DNA of 6,138 bases from contig CAKQME010000028.1 in assembly GCA_934254815.1 (NCBI GenBank), positions 1 through 6,138 of the forward strand, written 5' to 3'. This document shows, one piece after another, positions 1 through 5,039 of this stretch (positions are counted from its first letter, which is position 1; every line of letters starts with the position of its first letter). The translations under genes were made by a program, and so were the position numbers. The notes under the pieces are model-generated. The model was not told where the DNA came from, did no database searches, and saw nothing but the letters and a program-made list of their open reading frames with translations. The DNA is from an uncultured Clostridia bacterium (GTDB taxonomy: Bacteria; Bacillota; Clostridia; Christensenellales; Borkfalkiaceae).

Positions 1-666
1 TATCTGGGCGAAGAGCAACTTTTGACGGAACTTATTCTACCGCCGCTCGAAGCGGAAGAAATGAAAGAAATACGGACGAGAATAACCAAAGATTACGACG
101 TTCGCAGAGCGGCAATGTTTCTGAAATTATTGCGTTACAGTTATTCGAGCGGAGGCAAGTCTTACGCTTCGCAACCGTTTGATATAAGGCGGTTGTTCGA
201 CCTTATAAAACAAGTAGAAAGCCGTATGGCGAACGTCGTGGTTGAAAATCAGGACTTTGAAACGCTTATAAAGCATTACGACAGGGACGGCGCGTTTTTT
301 TATGCAGATCCGCCGTATTTATCGACGGAAGGAATGTACGAGGTATCGTTTAATTACGACGACCATTTGCGGCTGAAACGCACGCTCGAAAACGTAAAGG
401 GCAAGTTTTTGCTATCGTATAACGACTGTGAAGAAATCCGCGAATTGTATTCGGATTTTTCTATTCTTGACTTCTCGCGGCAGCATTCTATGGCGCAGAG
501 ATACGAAGCGGGCAAGGAATTCAAGGAACTGCTCATCGGAAATTACGATTTATACGAGCGGGAAAGAAATCGCCCGAAACAACTGACGATTTTTAATCGA
601 TATGAAGATTTTAATTACGAAAAAATACTCAGGGAGTGTATATTGTCATGCAAAATAAAAAAGTAA
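1..666 (+). CDS. DNA adenine methyltransferase, D12 class (5'-truncated by window edge)
   Basis: C-terminal 221 residues of an N6-adenine DNA methyltransferase of the D12/Dam class, which transfers a methyl group from S-adenosylmethionine to adenine. The reading frame is open back to base 1, so the true start and the SAM-binding motif I lie outside the window; the TTG at 22 is only an internal codon. The catalytic motif IV, DPPY, is at visible residues 103-106 (bases 307-318), preceded by FFYA and followed by LST, as is usual for the class. Further on, a block reading KFLLSYND (around residue 135) and the ELLIGNYD block near the C-terminus also fit. The 3' end overlaps the next gene by 19 nt, so the two are probably translationally coupled. 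Within a conjugative element such an enzyme plausibly protects the element from host restriction. No cognate nuclease is visible, so solitary versus paired status cannot be judged. The family call is firm; the target sequence is unknown. Confidence 0.88.
   Translation, partial: YLGEEQLLTELILPPLEAEEMKEIRTRITKDYDVRRAAMFLKLLRYSYSSGGKSYASQPFDIRRLFDLIKQVESRMANVVVENQDFETLIKHYDRDGAFFYADPPYLSTEGMYEVSFNYDDHLRLKRTLENVKGKFLLSYNDCEEIRELYSDFSILDFSRQHSMAQRYEAGKEFKELLIGNYDLYERERNRPKQLTIFNRYEDFNYEKILRECILSCKIKK
631..636 (+). promoter_or_regulatory. Shine-Dalgarno sequence deciding the ATG648 start
   Basis: AGGGAG lies 11 nt before ATG648, inside the 3' end of the methylase gene. It abuts GTG636, so it cannot serve that alternative start. 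It therefore favours the shorter 84-residue product. Confidence 0.5.
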
Positions 667-902
667 ACGAATTTACGCTGATAAGCGTACCGAAGGAAGT
701 GTTGGAAGAAGTCGGAATCACCGAGAATTGCGTATTCCAGATTTACGCGGACGGAAACAGGCTTGTCATCGAGCGGCTGACGGATACGGGCGAAATCGTA
801 TGCGACGGCGATTGCGAAAACTGTCCCGTGAACGAAACGGACTGCGACGAGAATTGCGAAGAATGTCCGTGTTATAAAAACTGCGAGGAGGAAGAAAAAT
901 GA
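648..902 (+). CDS. AbrB/MazE-like small protein with cysteine-rich C-terminal tail
   Basis: An 84-residue protein. Residues 4-44 resemble the swapped-hairpin AbrB/SpoVT/MazE DNA-binding fold: a beta strand, then VPKEVLEEVGI, then a polar turn and a final strand ending LVIERL. The second half is acidic and very cysteine-rich, with Cys at 52, 56, 59, 66, 70, 73, 75 and 79. The spacing repeats CxxxCxxC twice and suggests binding of zinc or an iron-sulfur cluster. I chose ATG648 because AGGGAG at 631-636 lies 11 nt upstream; the alternative GTG636 has no SD in position. The gene overlaps the methylase gene by 19 nt and the next AbrB-like gene by 4 nt (ATGA). No MazF-like toxin is adjacent, so a transcriptional role is likelier than an antitoxin role. 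The DNA-binding assignment is inferred; the cysteine tail is seen directly. Confidence 0.7.
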   Translation: MQNKKVNEFTLISVPKEVLEEVGITENCVFQIYADGNRLVIERLTDTGEIVCDGDCENCPVNETDCDENCEECPCYKNCEEEEK

Positions 903-1216
903 AAACTTATAGGATTTTAGGCAAGCGCGGAAGAATTACCGTGCCGTATGAAATCAGGTGCAAAGTGGGATTTAAGCAAAACGACGTGTTGTCGTTTGAA
1001 GAAAGCGCGGACGGCAGGACGGTGGTTATAAAGCGCGAGATTATCTGCGACTGCAACGGCGAGAAAAGCAAAGAAAAGAAAGATAAGCAGGACGAAATCA
1101 CGCTCTATGATTTTCTGAATGGATTATCGCCCGAACAGCAACGCGCCGCGCTGATACATTTATCGGTAAAATGGGCGCAAAATCAAGCGGGAGGAAAGAC
1201 GTATGAGCAAAGTTGA
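899..1216 (+). CDS. AbrB/MazE/SpoVT-family DNA-binding protein
   Basis: A 105-residue protein. Residues 3-47 carry the classic AbrB N-terminal pattern: a first strand, GKRGRITVPYEIR with the GRI(T/V)xP core at 11-15, a VGF turn, and a closing strand TVVIKRE. This fold forms dimers that bind DNA in transition-state regulators and in antitoxins. A charged linker with C50 and C52 (residues 50-66) leads to a predicted helical segment at 68-96 (LYDFLNGLSPEQQ...), which may mediate oligomerisation. The start ATG overlaps the preceding stop as ATGA, with GAGGAGGAAG about 6 nt upstream, a strong SD. It follows another AbrB-like gene directly, so the two proteins may pair or act on the same operators. 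The end overlaps the next gene by 14 nt. No toxin gene is nearby. Confidence 0.8.
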   Translation: MKTYRILGKRGRITVPYEIRCKVGFKQNDVLSFEESADGRTVVIKREIICDCNGEKSKEKKDKQDEITLYDFLNGLSPEQQRAALIHLSVKWAQNQAGGKTYEQS

Positions 1217-1922
1217 GCCGACGTATCGGTGGTCGAGAGCGGAAGCGGAGGCAAGCGGCGAAACCGAATTATGGCTTGAAAGTTACCGTATCAATTGCGA
1301 TTGTGCGAGGTTTATTGAAAAGCAGATTTCGGCAAACTACGCGGACAATCGGCTGAACGAACAGGGCGTAAAGACCGCGATAGAAAAATACGGTTTCGAT
1401 AGAGTGAATCGGGTGCTTGCGAACACCGTAACGGAAAACAAAACGGACGGCAGATTTTCGGCGGACAATAAAAAGTGGGCAGCAGGTTTTAATATTCCGA
1501 GAGAAGAAAACAGGTATAATTACAATTATTCGGTAAATTCGCACCCGGGGCTTGTGGACGTATTCATCAATCAGGCGCGGAAAGAATGGGCAAAACTTAA
1601 TCTTTACGATTTTAAAAGTTGCTATGAGGACAGAACCGACTATACGGGGAAAGTGCTTGCCGTTCGACCGGATATTTTAAAAGACGAGTATAAAACGCCC
1701 GCCGATCAGTTGTTTTACGCAACGGGCGGATTCGGGTGTAAATCGGATAGTCTCGGGCGAAAGATTTACGGCGTACTGCTCAAAGACGGGGAAGGGTGCG
1801 TATTTTTGCGCGGGGAAGTTATAGGTGCGGTGAAGTTGGAACTTATTCCGGACTGGGCGAACGAAAAAGTTGCAGAACTTACGAGCGAGCAGAAAAAAAT
1901 AAAAATGGAGGATTTAAAATGA
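1203..1922 (+). CDS. DUF3849-type accessory protein
   Basis: A 239-residue soluble protein with no signal peptide or membrane segment. Residues about 28-98 match my recollection of the DUF3849 family: a CARFIEKQI helix, EKYGFDRVNRVLANTV (62-76), then DGRFSADNKKWA (82-93). A second conserved block at about 148-220 contains VLAVRPDILKDEYKTP, FYATGGFGC (171-179) and a final IPDWANEKV. Such proteins are typical of clostridial conjugative elements and phages, often beside DUF3846 and anti-restriction genes; the molecular function is not established. The start ATG1203 has GGGAGGA at 1189-1195, 7 nt upstream. The gene overlaps the AbrB-like gene by 14 nt and its stop overlaps the DUF3846 start as ATGA, so the three are probably co-translated. 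A role in countering host defence is inference from company only. Confidence 0.78.
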   Translation: MSKVEPTYRWSRAEAEASGETELWLESYRINCDCARFIEKQISANYADNRLNEQGVKTAIEKYGFDRVNRVLANTVTENKTDGRFSADNKKWAAGFNIPREENRYNYNYSVNSHPGLVDVFINQARKEWAKLNLYDFKSCYEDRTDYTGKVLAVRPDILKDEYKTPADQLFYATGGFGCKSDSLGRKIYGVLLKDGEGCVFLRGEVIGAVKLELIPDWANEKVAELTSEQKKIKMEDLK

Positions 1923-2194
1923 GTGAAGATAATAAATTGCGGGTGGTAATGGTAGAACCGGGAAAACCCGCTTACGAAACGGAGATAGAGAATACTCTTG
2001 AAGCCGAGCAGGAGGCGGTAGGCGGATATATCGAAGTTTTGCCGTTAGATAATGAAAAACTTCTTATTTGTAACGAAGAAGGCAAATTAAACGGAATGCA
2101 GGGAAACAGACGGATCGGAAACGACGTAATTGCCGGTCCGTTTTTCATTGTCGGCGAAGACGGCGACGAATTCCGTTCGCTTAGCCACAGGTGA
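1919..2194 (+). CDS. DUF3846-type protein, prematurely ended by an inserted element
   Basis: A 91-residue remnant of a DUF3846-type protein, normally a small ICE/phage-borne protein of unknown function found with DUF3849. Recognisable family features are the GGYIEVLPL strand (about residues 36-44), LLICNEEGKLNG (about 49-60), NRRIG, and AGPFFIVGEDGDEFRSL running to residue 88. The last three residues before the stop (SHR) and the TGA at 2192-2194 are encoded by the inserted element that begins at 2184, not by the original gene. Excising 2184-2459 joins CTT-A to CA and gives RSLTEVKESLKRFAEPEEIS, continuing to a TAA at 2558-2560, for an intact length of 121 residues. The start ATG1919 overlaps the DUF3849 stop and has ATGGAGG about 6 nt upstream. 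The truncated product loses about a quarter of the protein and may be non-functional. Confidence 0.78.
   Translation: MSEDNKLRVVMVEPGKPAYETEIENTLEAEQEAVGGYIEVLPLDNEKLLICNEEGKLNGMQGNRRIGNDVIAGPFFIVGEDGDEFRSLSHR
2182..2183. repeat. TA target-site duplication, left copy
   Basis: TA flanks the left inverted repeat, and the matching copy flanks the right repeat at 2458-2459. Keeping only one copy restores the DUF3846 codon series CTT ACA GAA. Confidence 0.75.
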
Positions 2195-2206
2195 TTGCGT
2201 TTGAAC
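2184..2206 (+). repeat. Left terminal inverted repeat of the MITE
   Basis: Begins GCCACAGGTGATTGCGTT and pairs with 2435-2457. The first 18 bp are perfect, position 2202 (T) mismatches, and the last four (GAAC) match. In + strand RNA the mismatch would be a U-G wobble pair, so the RNA stem would be unbroken. Including the flanking TA, the symmetry is 25 bp. Confidence 0.92.
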
Positions 2207-2209
2207 GCG

Positions 2210-2315
2210 CCACAACGCCGCTATTTACGCGCTTTTTTGCAAATTCTCTCTCGCCGTATTGGTATACGCCTTCGTTCGCCTTTGCAACAAATCATCGAAA
2301 ATATCGGCGTTGTGG
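2210..2315 (+). repeat. Internal inverted repeat, arm A of the MITE
   Basis: 2210-2229 (CCACAACGCCGCTATTTACG) is complementary to 2296-2315 at 18 of 20 positions. The pairing extends inward: a TTTTTTGCAAA tract near 2233-2243 faces TTTGCAACAAA near 2281-2291 with about one mismatch. A small GTAT/ATAC hairpin near 2256-2267 closes the tip. In RNA or single-stranded DNA this would be a long hairpin arm of about 106 nt. Confidence 0.8.
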
Positions 2316-2325
2316 TTGCAAACAA

Positions 2326-2431
2326 GTCTTGCCTTGCGTTTTTAGGCTAAGACAAGGCGCGTGAGCGCGTTAATACTGTTCGTATAACACGCGAACGCAA
2401 CAATGTATTAGTCAAAAACACAACGCAAGAC
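2326..2431 (+). repeat. Internal inverted repeat, arm B of the MITE
   Basis: 2326-2343 (GTCTTGCCTTGCGTTTTT) is complementary to 2414-2431 at 16 of 18 positions. Nested in it, GCGCGTTAATAC (2365-2376) pairs with GTATAACACGC (2382-2392) apart from one bulge and one mismatch, leaving a five-base loop. It is the same length (106 nt) as arm A and stands beside it inside the terminal stem, giving a three-way-junction shape. Confidence 0.75.
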
Positions 2432-2434
2432 CGA

Positions 2435-2457
2435 GTTCGAACGCAATCACCTGTGGC
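2435..2457 (-). repeat. Right terminal inverted repeat of the MITE
   Basis: Ends AACGCAATCACCTGTGGC, the reverse complement of the left end; TA follows directly at 2458-2459. The single mismatch to the left copy is G2439 opposite T2202. Confidence 0.92.
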
Positions 2458-2459
2458 TA
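2458..2459. repeat. TA target-site duplication, right copy
   Basis: Second copy of the TA dinucleotide at the right edge of the element, matching 2182-2183. Confidence 0.75.
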
Positions 2460-2560
2460 CAGAAGTAAAGGAAAGTCTCAAAAGGTTTGCCGAGCCGGAA
2501 GAGATATCGCAGGAAGAAGTTGAAAACGCGATATCTGCGGGCGTAATGTTTTTCGGATAA
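2460..2560 (+). pseudogene. Detached C-terminal part of the DUF3846-type gene
   Basis: Downstream of the insertion, the frame of the DUF3846 gene resumes and encodes 33 residues beginning TEVKESLKRFAEPEEIS and ending in FFG before TAA at 2558-2560. It has no start codon with an SD. It is in the same frame as the 5' part because the extra DNA (274-bp element plus a 2-bp TA copy, 276 nt) is a multiple of three. AEPEEIS followed by an acidic helix is what I recall as the usual end of DUF3846 proteins, which supports reading the two pieces as one disrupted gene. Confidence 0.8.
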
Positions 2561-2580
2561 GGGGGGTGGATAGAAAAACG

Positions 2581-2590
2581 AAAAGGGCGG
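2581..2590 (+). promoter_or_regulatory. Shine-Dalgarno sequence deciding the ATG2599 start
   Basis: AAAAGGGCGG ends 8 nt before ATG2599. The G-rich run at 2560-2565 touches GTG2566 with no spacer, so the downstream ATG is favoured. Confidence 0.5.
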
Positions 2591-2598
2591 ATGAGCGT

Positions 2599-3063
2599 AT
2601 GAAAAAGAAAGTATATATCTGCGCTCCGCTCGGCGGAAACGTCAGGGAAAATTTAAAAAACGCGGTTTTGTATACAAAATACGCGTTAAAGCAGGGAGTT
2701 GCGCCTATAACGACTCATTTCTATGCGCTATGTCTGGACGACGACAACCCGCAGGAGCGGGCGTTGGGAATGAGCGCGGGAATGAGCCTTTTATGGTATT
2801 GCGACGAAACGTGGGTATTCGGGGACGTGATTTCGAACGGAATGAAAGAAGAAATAAAATTCTGCGAGAACTTGCGAATTCCCGTAAAACGCGTGTCAAA
2901 CGCGGAAGTAACGAAATTTTTGAAAAGGAGCAAAAGTTATGATCAAAGCGAAAGTAAATCATACGAGAAGAACGTGGTGGATGATAATGTCGGTTGTGCT
3001 TTTACTGCTGGTGGCGATAAGCATAAGTCAACCGAGAATATCGGCATTTGCCGCCTCGAATAA
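2599..3063 (+). CDS. Nucleoside 2-deoxyribosyltransferase-like protein (DUF4406/DUF7768-type)
   Basis: A 154-residue cytoplasmic protein. Residues 4-14 (KVYICAPLGGN) resemble the nucleotide-binding first strand and loop of the deoxyribosyltransferase-like fold. CDETWVFGDVISNGMKEEI (68-86), followed by a helix and RIPV (93-96), matches the conserved SxGM-x-E segment of DUF4406/DUF7768 proteins common in phages and ICEs. Enzymatic activity on nucleosides is possible but unproven in this branch. ATG2599 is preferred because AAAAGGGCGG (2581-2590) lies 8 nt upstream; GTG2566 has its G-rich run directly abutting it. The end is odd: the family normally stops near residue 100-115, but here the frame runs 125 nt into the next gene, so residues 115-154 are read out of frame from its coding sequence. 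A frame-3 TGA at 2940-2942 would give the usual ATGA junction, so an indel near the 3' end is likely. Confidence 0.75.
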   Translation: MKKKVYICAPLGGNVRENLKNAVLYTKYALKQGVAPITTHFYALCLDDDNPQERALGMSAGMSLLWYCDETWVFGDVISNGMKEEIKFCENLRIPVKRVSNAEVTKFLKRSKSYDQSESKSYEKNVVDDNVGCAFTAGGDKHKSTENIGICRLE

Positions 3064-3316
3064 GCCGGGCGACGTGGCGGGTGCGGTGGAACAGACTTGG
3101 ACGACGGCGAAAGAACAGATAAAAAGGGTGGTAAACAACGTAATCTTCCCTGTGGTGGATATGATTCTCGCGGTGTTGTTTTTCGTAAAACTCGGTACGG
3201 CGTATTTCGATTACCGAAAGCACGGGCAGTTCGAGTTCACCGCGCCGTGCATATTGTTTGCGTGTCTCGTGTTTACGCTTACCGCGCCGCTGTATATTTG
3301 GAAAATACTCGGATAA
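2939..3316 (+). CDS. Maff2/DUF3852-type small membrane protein, VirB2-like pilin candidate
   Basis: A 125-residue membrane protein. A basic N-terminus (residues 1-11) and hydrophobic core (15-30) form a signal peptide, with a plausible signal-peptidase site after AFA at 36-38. A short polar stretch follows, then two hydrophobic segments at about 68-90 and 102-121, separated by the basic loop YRKHGQ. The end, TLTAPLYIWKILG, matches my memory of the Maff2/DUF3852 family found directly before TrbL-type genes in clostridial conjugative elements. The layout (cleaved leader plus two membrane helices with a short cytoplasmic loop) is that of VirB2/TrbC pilins, so a pilin or channel role is a reasonable inference. 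AAAAGGAGC at 2923-2931 is a strong SD before ATG2939. The start lies inside the out-of-frame tail of the upstream gene. Confidence 0.8.
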   Translation: MIKAKVNHTRRTWWMIMSVVLLLLVAISISQPRISAFAASNKPGDVAGAVEQTWTTAKEQIKRVVNNVIFPVVDMILAVLFFVKLGTAYFDYRKHGQFEFTAPCILFACLVFTLTAPLYIWKILG

Positions 3317-3330
3317 GGGGGTAAAGCGAA

Positions 3331-4263
3331 ATGTTTGGATGGTTGCAAGATCTTCTGCGTTCGATCGTAGACGCGATCACGGGCGGTTTTGCGAGCGCGG
3401 CGAAGGCGATTTCGGATTCTATCTGGAACGCGATGATGCGGTGGCTGTATAACAGCGTTTACAGTGCTATAGCAGACTTTTTCACGATGATGGGGAATAT
3501 GGGCGCGGAGATATTCGATCTCGCCTGGATAAGGGCGATCGTGCAATTGTTTACGCTGTTCGGCTGGGGTTTGTTCGCGGCGGGGGTGATTGTCGCTATT
3601 TTCGATTTAGCCGTAGAGTACCAAAGCGGAAGAGCGAATATAAAGAATACGCTGCTCAATATTTTAAAAGGCTTTTTCGCGTGTTCGCTGATAGGGCTCG
3701 TGCCGATAGAATTATATAAATTCTGCATATCGCTACAAAACACGTTTGCGGGAGAACTCGCGCGGATCTTCTCGTGGCAAAGCGGAATCGATTTTTCGTC
3801 GCGTGCGACGATCGTGCTCGGAAACACGTTCGCGCCGCTGAAAGCCGCGGGCAATCTGCTTTTGAACGTGTGCCTGTTAATCGCGTTCGCGTATTGCGTG
3901 ATAAAGGTATTTTTTCAGAATATCAAGCGCGGGGGAATCCTGCTTGTACAAATGTCGGTAGGCTCGCTGTATATGTTTTCCGTGCCGAGAGGGTATACTG
4001 ACGGGTTTGTGCAATGGATGAAACAAGTCGCCGCGCTGTGTCTGACGGCGTTTATGCAGACGACGTTATTGTTCGCGGGGCTGATGACGTTTTCGGTGAA
4101 TATGCTGTTGGGGCTTGGAATAATGCTTGCGGCAAGCGAAGTGCCGAGAATCGCTCAACAGTTCGGGCTTGACAGTTCGACGAAATTCAATATGATGAAC
4201 GTGGTACACGCGACGACCACGGCGATCAACTTAAGTCGAGCCATAGCAAGGAGCGGGAAATAA
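3331..4263 (+). CDS. TrbL/VirB6-like polytopic conjugation protein
   Basis: A 310-residue inner-membrane protein, likely a VirB6/TrbL-type component of the mating channel. Residues 1-60 are an amphipathic region with small-residue repeats (ITGGFASAAKAISDSI). Hydrophobic segments follow at about 67-93, 108-128, 174-197, 202-217 and 232-268, with a polar loop at 130-170 and a soluble C-terminal end (270-310). Length, topology and position directly after the Maff2-type gene fit the TrbL-like proteins of clostridial ICEs. The start ATG3331 has AAGGGGGT at about 3315-3322, 8 nt upstream. The following gene begins 2 nt after the stop. Pore function is inferred from family and context; individual residues do not prove it. 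Confidence 0.85.
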   Translation: MFGWLQDLLRSIVDAITGGFASAAKAISDSIWNAMMRWLYNSVYSAIADFFTMMGNMGAEIFDLAWIRAIVQLFTLFGWGLFAAGVIVAIFDLAVEYQSGRANIKNTLLNILKGFFACSLIGLVPIELYKFCISLQNTFAGELARIFSWQSGIDFSSRATIVLGNTFAPLKAAGNLLLNVCLLIAFAYCVIKVFFQNIKRGGILLVQMSVGSLYMFSVPRGYTDGFVQWMKQVAALCLTAFMQTTLLFAGLMTFSVNMLLGLGIMLAASEVPRIAQQFGLDSSTKFNMMNVVHATTTAINLSRAIARSGK

Positions 4264-4265
4264 TT

Positions 4266-4730
4266 ATGAAAAGAAAAAGGTTAGTTGTTTTCGCGGCTAT
4301 CAATCTTCTTCTGCTTTTCGCCGCGATTTTTTGTATGGTAAAGACTTGTAAAAACAACGAGCGAATCAACAACGTTTCCGCTGAATTTCGCTATGCCGAA
4401 ACCGACGGCAAGGTAACGCTTGGCTTAACGAGCGGAAAGACGGTAGAAATGAGATTCGGCAGTAACGCCGTCTGCGTGTACGATTGTTATTTGTATGATA
4501 ATTCCGATGCGGCGGAAATACTGTTTTTCGTAAGGCGTTACGGGCAGGAAAACGGCGTAACCTTCGCGCGGAAGAACACGGAATTACTCGGCGAGTTTAC
4601 GTTGCATAAGGCGGCGTACAAAGCGGGGATACGGCGGGGAGAATCTGAAAATCTTGATTGGGATTACGGAAAAGACAGCCGCCCGCTCGTGAACGCTTTG
4701 AGCAAGGCGATAGGGTATGCGGGACTGTAA
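4266..4730 (+). CDS. Single-pass membrane protein of unknown function in the conjugation operon
   Basis: A 154-residue protein I do not recognise. A basic start (MKRKR) and a hydrophobic segment at 6-25 make an uncleaved anchor or signal sequence; no lipobox is present even though a Cys sits at 23. The rest is polar and probably outside the membrane, with a strand-rich stretch (40-75) containing C70 and C74, and a C-terminal part (100-154) rich in Lys, Arg and Gly. AAGGAG at 4248-4253 lies 12 nt upstream of ATG4266, a rather long spacing. It begins 2 nt after the TrbL-like gene, so it is very probably co-translated. Its place between TrbL-like and VirB3-like genes suggests an accessory or assembly factor of the secretion channel, perhaps filling a VirB8-like or cell-wall-facing role; this is conjecture. 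Confidence 0.65.
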   Translation: MKRKRLVVFAAINLLLLFAAIFCMVKTCKNNERINNVSAEFRYAETDGKVTLGLTSGKTVEMRFGSNAVCVYDCYLYDNSDAAEILFFVRRYGQENGVTFARKNTELLGEFTLHKAAYKAGIRRGESENLDWDYGKDSRPLVNALSKAIGYAGL

Positions 4731-4777
4731 ATAAACGACTTATAGCCCTGCTTATTACGATAAACGGAGAGAAGAAA

Positions 4778-5038
4778 ATGAAATATTTATATCCAAAGAA
4801 CTTGAAATCCAAAGCGAATTTGTGGCTGTGGGGAATGAAAGATTTTGCCGTGCTGTGCGTAGCCGCGCTTGTATCGGTGCTTGCTTTAGCGGGCTTGAAA
4901 ATCTATTTACCCGCCGTGATAACGCTTTGTTACGGATTTCTGACGATTCGGAAAGACGACGCAACGGTGCTGTATTATATACGCTACGCCGCGCGGTATT
5001 TTATAACCGAACAGCAGACGTATAAATGGGAGAAATAA
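4778..5038 (+). CDS. VirB3/PrgI-like small membrane protein
   Basis: An 86-residue protein with two adjacent hydrophobic segments (about 23-40 and 42-56) behind a polar N-terminus reading YLYPKNLKSKANLWLW, then a charged C-terminus ending EQQTYKWEK. Length, hairpin-like topology and position two genes before the VirB4-like ATPase match the VirB3/PrgI component, which docks the ATPase to the membrane channel. The sequence FLTIRKDDATVLYYIRYAARYF resembles the PrgI pattern of two helices followed by an aromatic, basic helix. ATG4778 has GGAGAGAAG at 4766-4774 just upstream; the frame is open further 5' but without a better start. The 47 nt between the previous stop and this start show no terminator-like hairpin. 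The next gene starts one base after the stop. The assignment rests on topology and context. Confidence 0.7.
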   Translation: MKYLYPKNLKSKANLWLWGMKDFAVLCVAALVSVLALAGLKIYLPAVITLCYGFLTIRKDDATVLYYIRYAARYFITEQQTYKWEK

Positions 5039-5039
5039 T

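Larger units (their letters stand above)
2184..2457. mobile_element. 274-bp miniature inverted-repeat element (MITE-like, TA target)
   Basis: A 274-bp insertion in the DUF3846 gene. Its ends are 23-bp inverted repeats with one mismatch (2184-2206 and 2435-2457). TA lies immediately outside each end (2182-2183, 2458-2459), as expected of a duplicated TA target, the signature of the Tc1/mariner-IS630 superfamily. Removing the element plus one TA exactly restores the host reading frame, which independently fixes the borders. There is no transposase, so any movement would need one in trans. Inside are two further imperfect inverted repeats (2210-2229 with 2296-2315; 2326-2343 with 2414-2431), making nearly the whole element base-pairable as a closing stem with two arms. 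It brings in-frame stops at 2192 and 2348. It also accounts for most of the gene-free stretch 2195-2598; the rest is the DUF3846 remnant and a short leader. Confidence 0.85.

Noticed and set aside
2237..2268. TTGCAA followed about 20 nt later by TATACG as a possible promoter in the element
   Set aside because: The spacing is too long and the -10 match is weak; no other good box pair was found.
2195..2347. Stop-free run of 51 codons inside the MITE, in the frame of the host gene, beginning with TTG
   Set aside because: No SD, no ATG, and both borders are explained by the inverted-repeat structure; a small transposase is implausible at this length.
2184..2457. A CRISPR array, tRNA-like gene, group II intron or IS200/IS605-type element
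   Set aside because: There are no direct repeats with spacers, no tRNA arm consensus, no intron end motifs, and the long terminal inverted repeats with TA flanks do not fit IS200/IS605 elements.
2705..2962. Minus-strand open frames opposite the NDT-like gene
   Set aside because: Arginine- and serine-rich, low-complexity translations with no SD and no family resemblance; shadows of the plus-strand gene.
3211..3546. Minus-strand 111-codon open frame spanning the pilin-like and TrbL-like genes
   Set aside because: It crosses a real gene junction, has a His/Arg-rich composition and no recognisable pattern.
4731..4777. Possible regulatory gap before the VirB3-like gene
   Set aside because: Only 47 nt, with no hairpin plus T-run and no clear promoter boxes; it contains only the SD.
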